Positions 50,790 to 64,000 of a stretch of DNA of 64,000 nucleotides are shown piece by piece. Every line of letters starts with the position of its first letter. The stretch's first letter is position 1. The stretch spans positions 62,001 to 126,000 of the forward strand of contig JAXRKP010001370.1 of the NCBI GenBank assembly GCA_037039925.1, in the 5' to 3' direction. Source of the DNA: Doris montereyensis (taxonomy: Eukaryota; Mollusca; Gastropoda; Nudibranchia; Dorididae). The position numbers and the translations under genes are program-made. The notes beneath the pieces are model-generated. The model was not told the origin of the DNA. It saw only the letters and a list, made by a program, of their open reading frames with translations, and searched no databases.

Positions 50790-53690
50790 GTTTTGAGAAA
50801 TGAGCCCATGAAAATTGAGTTGAAGGGCGTTCTTCATCGACCTTAGTGGTCTGCATAGCTAGTGGCGGGACAGCAAATCGTTGATATAATATGCTGGCGC
50901 CACATCATTTAGAGATTTATATACTATGGATGCCTCCTTGTACTGCACACGATGAAAAATTGGGAATGGGAGCCAGTGCAGATCTGGGAGCAATGCTGCT
51001 GCGTCATCCCTCTTTTTTTCTGCAGTACAAGACGGGCAGCGTAGATCTGGAGCTTTTGCACTCGGTTTAGTTCTCCAGTTGAAAGTCCAAAAATAAGGAG
51101 TTGACAAAATCCAATTTACAAAAAATGAGCGTAATCACAATTTTTTTGCAGGAATCAGTTGTCAAAAATTGCCGAATGTTGCCGATGTTTCTTAATTGTG
51201 TAAATTATGTTCCTTCTGATTTCTGTGATATATTCTATCGTTGATAATTCACTGTCGAGTATTACACCCAAGTTTTTCACTTTCCACATTAGTGGGATGT
51301 TGATGTTTTCAATGCATGTTATAGCCATGTGTATAATGCCTGTTCTTTTTTCTACCAATGAAGAGCGCCTCGGTCTTGTCGCCATTTAATTTTAGCTTAT
51401 TCTCCGACATCCATGTTTTTATTTCTTCAATGCAGTTTTCATAGATGATAATTTTTTGTTTAATATCTGAGCCAGGACACAAACTATAGATCCGAGTATT
51501 GTCTGCATACATGTGATACATTAAGGCATATTTCCGAGGTATTTTAGCCACCGGTGTTGTGTATAGAACAAACAGAATTGGGCCCAGAACCGACCCCTGA
51601 GGGACACCGAAAGGAATCTGATGTTCTGTGGAGGTAGAGTTACCAATTGAAATTACTTGTTTTTGCTCACATAGATAAGATTAGAACCATTTCAGAACAA
51701 CCCCAGAGATACCAAAAGTGACCCGTAGCCGTTCGAGAAGAATCTCGTAATCAATCGTATCAAACGCTGCCGACAAGGCTTAGGATGGTGGTCGTTGCTT
51801 TGTCAATAACTTGCAATAGGTCATTTGCGATCCTCAAAAGAGCCGTTTCCGTACTATGGTTAGCACGGCATGCTGATTGAAAACGCTCTTTGAGACCATT
51901 CTTCTTGATGTGGGTTAATATTTTATATAAAATCTTTTCCAAGGTTTTTTAAATGAATGGCAGATTAGAAACAAGCCTATAGCTTTTTTTAAATGTTCAC
52001 TATCTAGCCCCTTTTTCTTCAATAATGGTTTCACAATAGCTGTTTTGAACTGTTGAGGAACAGTTCCCGCAGTCAATGATTGATTAATTTTTTACGTAAT
52101 ATAGGGTGAAAGTTCATGCAAACATTGTTTTAAGAGCAATGTTTCCATTGAGTCAATGTTACAAGATTTGTTTGGGCTTGAGGAAATAATCTTTTTAGTG
52201 TCCTTAACGGAGATGTCATTGAACAAGGCTATATGCTCGCCTGTGAATGAATCAAAATCAGAGTGAGTGTCCCTGGTTTTGATCTAGACATTTGCGTATA
52301 TTGGAAATGTTTTCATTGAAAAACTCTGAAAATTGTTCTGCAAGCTGTGTTTCAGAAGTATGTAATGGGAGATTTTACACTTTTTCTTTCCCCAATAAAT
52401 TATTTGTGAGCTTGAAAAACTCTTTAGAATTTCTGCTGTTCTCAAACTTATTCAGATAATAGTTTCTTTTCGCTTTCAGTACCGTTGTTTTCATTTTTTT
52501 CTTTCGTGATATTATATATATATATATATTTTTTTATTTTTTTTTTTTTTTTTTTTTTTCTTTCGTTTGTTTTTTTTTGTTTTGTTTTTGGTTTTTTTGT
52601 CGACGATTAGTCCTGATTTCTTTCACCTTCGTTCAGTATTTCTTTTTTCTTGTTTTGCCCGTTTAATCTCAAGAGTATACCACGGAGATGACTTTCTCAC
52701 ATTTACTGTTCTTGTAGTAAGAGGGGCGTGTTTGTCTAGAATTTCTACGATCGTACTATTTAAATTGGCAAAGTTCACGTCTTCATATTTAAGCTGAAGA
52801 CAATCAGACAGATCGTCTTTAAACCATGGAATGTCGAGTTTCCTAAGATCTCTGGACACTATTTGTTTACGTGTTGTGTGTCTGGTAATATTGGCGCTGA
52901 TATCAAAGGCACAAAAGAATGATCCGACAAACAGATCTCATTTACAACAACCGGAGGAGCCAATTTCATGTCGGCACTGGTCAAGACCCAGTGGAGGATG
53001 TGTCCGCCACTGTGAGTCGGTTTGTCAACGTGTTGTACCATCTCATGAGCTGATAATAATGCTTTCATACTTCTGACGTCTGGAATGTCACGTTCAAAAG
53101 GAACATTAAAGTCTCCAAGAATAACATTCTTCTTTGCTTTGGTGTTTATTTTTAGAACAAAAATATTCAAATTCATCAATACATTCTGGTGTCTTAGTCT
53201 CATTTCTAGCACTTGGTAGTGGTCTATAAATAGTGTGGAGTTTGATAGAGTCGGGTTCAAAATCTATCTTGATTCCAGCATATTCAAATGTTTTATATTC
53301 TGAATTTTCGTCAATCATTTTTATTGTCAACGATGACCTGATAGATAATTGCAATTCCGCCATCTTTTCTTGTTTTCCTTGGGAAAGATTGCAAAGCGTT
53401 ACCTGGTGATGTTAAATCTGACATTATTGACTCGTCACCATGTTCTGATATTCATGTTTCTGTGATACACAAAACATGTAAGTCACGTTGACATATAATT
53501 TCTTTCAGTTCAATCGTCTTATTTCGGCAGGAGCGAGCATTAATTTGACCAATCTTTAAATTGCGCGTGTCATCTTGTTCGTTGTTTGTTGTATTTACAG
53601 AAATCAGCGTTGAAGCAGGCCGGAGTTCAGATTGTGTGTAGGGGGTGGTCGATGGCCAATTGCAATGTTAATGTTGTGTATTTCATTCTG
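50790..53690 (-). pseudogene. CR1/L2-type LINE pol, near full length but dead
   Basis: On the minus strand an EEP endonuclease half (KTFEYAGIKIDFEPDSIKLH; then PLGLDQ/HWVLTSADMK; LDIPWFKDDLSDCLQLKYED; ILDKHAPLTTRTV; SSPWYTLEIKRAKQEKR) is followed by RT (VPQQFKTAIVKPLL; AFDTIDYEILLERL; PFGVPQGSVLGPILFVLYTT; MYADNTRIYS) and a C-terminal RTR-like region (LPDLHWLPFPIFHRVQYKEA, SIVYKSLNDVAPAYINDLLS). The catalytic motif is YADN where YADD is expected, so the second Asp is lost. Frames break many times, and an A-rich tract interrupts it near 52,500-52,620. Order and motifs fit the CR1/L2/Rex group (family-level call from memory). Confidence 0.85.
52495..52620 (-). repeat. Oligo(A)-rich insertion inside the LINE
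   Basis: On the plus strand this is a (TA)n run (52,511-52,528) and long T runs to ~52,600. It separates the endonuclease end (KRAKQEKRNTERR) from VLKAKRNYYLNKFENSRNSK. As A-rich sequence on the element's sense strand it may be the tail of a second insertion or replication slippage. Confidence 0.55.
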
Positions 53691-54059
53691 TTTATCGATC
53701 AGTGCAGGCCCAACAGTTAGTGGCGAGAGCGTTATTCAACCAGTTGTTTTGGCTGTAATCTTTTATTATCTCCACTTCGGTCAAAGTGGGAGGAAGCCTG
53801 GGGTGATGGGCAGGCTTCGGGCGGCGGTCAACGATGGTTTTGTGTATCGTTATTTACGTTGACCACCGCGAGGTGCACGCCGTTTGTGGACATTTGTTGC
53901 ATTGCGAAGAATTCTAGATAAAATGGCGGTAGTAAAACTAGGAATAAAACTAATGGATGATAGAAAACCACCCAAAATTGTTTTTAATTTCATAGTAGAA
54001 AATGGATAAAAGGTTTATAAAACTTATTTTAGAAGATACACAGCACGATGTAGAGTACG
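53691..54059. other. Spacer between two LINE copies
   Basis: No gene or strong repeat is seen. It has a short hairpin-like CTCCACTTCGGTCAAAGTGGGAG at 53,769-53,792. Confidence 0.4.
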
Positions 54060-54245
54060 AATATGATGAAATCTCCACGTAAAAATCCAATAAGTCCACG
54101 TAAAAAATCCTACGTCCACGTAAAAATCCAATACGTCCATGTAAAAATCCAATACGTCCAATAAAAAATCCAATACGTGAACGATGAAAAAATCCAATAC
54201 GTCCACGTCGTAAAAATCCAATACGTCCACGTAAAAACCAGAGAA
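54060..54245 (-). repeat. 21-bp minisatellite at the 3' end of a LINE
   Basis: About eight units of ACGTATTGGATTTTTACGTGG (minus sense), open in three minus frames as a YWIFTWT-type heptapeptide artefact. It lies about 90 bp past the end of the RT frame of the 54,330-55,330 element on that element's 3' side. Confidence 0.85.
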
Positions 54246-54329
54246 TCATACAAATATTGGAGCTGGACAGAAACACAGCCGATTAGGCGTACTACACACA
54301 TACATATCAATACGAACGATACACATTCA

Positions 54330-55330
54330 TTCATCATACAAAAAGTTTAAATTATAGAGCTCTACATCAATGGCAGTTTTAAAAGAATTGATACTGTTTG
54401 CATTTTTGTTTGTTTTGAACAGTAAATTATTCCATAATTTGCCTAATCGTATAATGAAAATATGATGTCTCACAAAAGTGGAACTTCCTGTAATATAAAT
54501 TTTAAATCTGTCTCCTCAAGTAAAATTCATATGAGAAAAGTTGAAAAATTATTTATAATCAATATTATCTATGTTATGAACAATTTTATACAATTGGATA
54601 AGATCGCCCCGTTTTCTTCTGTATTTTAGTGAGGGAAATCTTCTTTTGAATCTTACATATTCTAAAAAAATTGATTGCCGTTTAAATAAAGGACTCCATA
54701 TACAATTTCCATATTCCAGTATTGGTCGAATAACAGTTTTATAAAGTGTAAGAAATTTGTTTCATATACATGAAAAAAAATCTGTGAATAATTTCAATCA
54801 TTCTATTTGCCTTATTAATGCATTCATGAATATGTTCATCAAAATTCAGATTCTTACCGAGATCCTCTTTTTCTGACTCTACAAAAGACAAATCACTGGA
54901 TCTGTTGGCGTCAACAAAATATGAAATCCTAGGGTTATTTTTACCAACATACATGACCTTACATTTGGAAATATTGAAATCCAATTGCCATTCTTCAGAC
55001 CATCTAGACAAAGAGTATAAATCATTTTGCAATATTTGACAGTTTTCAGTCTGGGAATAACTTTTTGTATCATCCACAAATAATTTGCAAGTAGAATTTA
55101 TTGTATTAGGAAGATCATTTTATATATAGTATAAATAAGGAGGCCCTATCACACTACCCTGGGGAACACCATTTTTAACGAGTTAAATTTTTCAGAAAAT
55201 TCAGTTTTAAATATTACTCTCTGACGGCGATTTGATAGGAAAGATTGAATCCAACATAATATATCACCAACTATTTTGTGAGCCTGAAGCTTTACAAAGA
55301 ATTGTTCATGTTTTACAATGGCTGTCGTGG
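54330..55330 (-). pseudogene. LINE RT C-terminal half, inactive
   Basis: On the minus strand: KIVGDILCWIQSFLSNRRQR, VPQGSVIGPPYLYY-like core split by a frame break, CKLFVDDTKSYSQTENCQIL (catalytic FVDD), QNDLYSLSRWSEEWQLDFNI, SKCKVMYVGKNNPRISYF, EKEDLGKNLNFDEHIHECIN and FKTAIDVEL at the end. 'WS..W.L.FN..KCK.M..G' and 'EKDLG....L.F..H' are typical of CR1/Jockey-like RTs. It differs from the 50.8-kb LINE and is 5'-truncated near 55,330. Confidence 0.85.
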
Positions 55331-55444
55331 AATTTAAGCAGGATGATGCATCAAATTCTTCGTTATACGGATGTTTCCATTTAGAGATATTATTTGTACT
55401 CAAACTGGTAAAAAACAACAACAACATACCTGGCAATAACTTCT

Positions 55445-56079
55445 AAAGACTTTGACGATACAACTTGAGGAACCATCGGATGATAAAACTCTAAAGACGT
55501 GATTGAAAAACGCTCCACTCACAGGCTGAACGATGAAACCTCATTGGCGATTTTCGTCTGAGGGAAGAGGACAAAAAATTCGAGATTGGAGATTTTATTT
55601 GGTATTTGCACAGAATTGAATATTGCTTATATATAGATTAGTATTCTAACTGGTAGAGATAACAGCCAAAAAATCCAATTTGCTTGGTCCTAATTATCAT
55701 CTTAACTATGAAAAGCTAAAAATTATAACACATATTACACATATATTTCACTCAGGTAAGTGACCGGATATTGTTGCATAGAACATTTTAAGCACTTGTG
55801 GAGATCACGTGAAGGTTTAGCAACATTTTTCCTGATAGCAACAATTTGACCTTATCCACATGATAGCGTCTAGAAGACGGACGAAAAAAGTATTCAATTT
55901 CTAAATTTTTGTTCAGAGGGATTACATAAAAATTTACAAAAACAAATGACAAATGCAAAAATTTCTGACAAAATAATGTCAGTAATATAACCTAGTACGT
56001 TGTAAGATCAAGTATATTGAGAGATAACAAAAAAGCCAACATCTGACTTTCAAAAAAGTTGTTGAAGAAAAGAATAGTA

Positions 56080-56080
<1 letters not shown>
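55445..56080. other. Non-coding spacer, no gene seen
   Basis: AT-rich sequence with no repeats or exons recognised. It passes gradually into the purine tract. Confidence 0.5.
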
Positions 56081-63160
<7,080 letters not shown>

Positions 63161-63394
63161 AGGGATAATTTAATATATACAGAGACAGAGACAGCGTAGG
63201 GGGAGGGGAGGGGATGAACTACCATCCCTACTGATGAAACTTCTTTCAAGGGAATGCAGAGAATGCGTTCAATTCGCCCTCCATATCAATCTGGGTTGGG
63301 GGTTTTTTCAAGGGTTGAGGAGATTGGAAAATATAGCTGCGTTTTTCTTGATTACGGTGAAGCCACAGTCCCAGTTTTGTGGCAATGAGTCTCC
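63161..63394. other. Short non-repetitive spacer
   Basis: Between the purine tract and the LINE leader there is about 230 bp of ordinary sequence with no gene seen. Confidence 0.4.
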
Positions 63395-63560
63395 TGCTGC
63401 CTTGCCGGTGGATCGTGGGTGACCAAAGGCTAAGGGAGTTGACCCTGACAGAAACTCAAAACCAAGACCTGATAGAGGAGGGGGCTCAACGTGGCAGCCC
63501 CACCACCTACTTAGGGTACAGTGAGTGGGCTAATCACCTGCTTACCCAAAACCAACCGAT
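63395..63560 (+). repeat. Probable LINE 5' leader, inverted copy
   Basis: It matches the reverse complement of 43,320-43,440 (GACCAAAGGCTAAGGGAGTT, GGCAGCCCCACCACCTACTT, AGGGTACAGTGAGTGGGCTA). No endonuclease frame follows, so it is a solo fragment or has been cut by the next minisatellite. Confidence 0.6.
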
Positions 63561-63589
63561 TCGATGAAACAAAGATAAAATACCCGGAC

Positions 63590-64000
63590 GGAATTTCAGA
63601 AGACGTCTCTCGACTGGAGATTAGCTCGATTTCAATTTTTGGAACATAGAATGTCACAGAAGACGTCTCTGGACTGGAGATGAGCACGGATTTCGATTTT
63701 TGGAACATGGAATTTCACAGAAGACGTCTCTGGACTGGAGACGAGCACGGATTTCTGGATTTTTGAACATGGAATGTCATAGAAGACGTCTCTGGACTGG
63801 AGACGAGCACGGATTTCGATTTTTAGAACATAGAATGTCACAGAAGACGTCTCGGACTGGAGAAGACTGGATTTCTGGGATTTTTGGAACATGGAATGTC
63901 ACAGAAGACTGGAGGAAACGAGCACGGATTTCGATTTTTAGAACATGGAATGTCACAGAAGATGTTCTGAACTGGACTGGGACGAGCACGGATTTCGATT
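63590..64000 (+). repeat. ~61-bp minisatellite running off the window
   Basis: The unit is AGACGTCTCTGGACTGGAGA, CGAGCACGGATTTCGATTTT then TGGAACATGGAATGTCACAG A, with starts at 63,601, 63,661, 63,722, 63,783 and about 63,846. Each unit contains the palindrome GACGTC. Later copies have deletions. The array continues past 64,000. Confidence 0.92.

Overview
The window is eukaryotic, repeat-dominated and gene-poor. It has spliced genes with canonical GT/AG introns, non-LTR retrotransposon remains, tRNA-derived SINEs, minisatellites, one giant satellite-like array and kilobases of microsatellite. The mix of U2AF2 exons, SINEs ending in a 'TTGGGAAAGGCA' type module and many TCTAGATC tracts suggests an invertebrate, most likely a mollusc (inference).

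Layout. 1.3-2.8 kb (minus) holds a multiply frameshifted copy of a recurrent invertebrate transposon-like protein. 7.2-14.4 kb (plus) holds the last six exons of the splicing factor U2AF2 (U2AF65), covering RRM2 and the C-terminal UHM/RRM3; a one-base insertion breaks RNP1 of RRM2. 14.4-16.3 kb is its 3' UTR and four copies of a ~110-bp module. 17.9-22.9 kb (minus) holds three phase-matched exons of a methylthioribose-kinase-like protein. Its 3.7-kb intron contains a 1.7-kb element with inverted ends and TTA target-site duplications (PIF/Harbinger-like) that carries a 17-copy, 45-bp minisatellite. 26-27 kb is a dead LINE reverse transcriptase.

27.4-39.8 kb is a 12.4-kb tandem array of about 300 units of 39 or 42 bp in four successive variant zones (A-D), all from one ancestral unit. 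41-44 kb holds an interleaved duplication, LINE endonuclease and RT remnants, and one orphan terminal exon. 45.4-46.5 kb has two more minisatellites. 50.8-53.7 and 54.3-55.3 kb (minus) are two more dead LINEs. 56-63.2 kb is a 7-kb purine-only (GA/GACA) tract. The window ends inside another minisatellite of ~61 bp.

Only two host genes are clear, U2AF2 and the kinase-like gene. They are convergent and unrelated in pathway. Frame breaks at homopolymers and the 'blended' repeats suggest that some irregularity may be assembly consensus error, so length and indel claims in repeats should be treated with caution.
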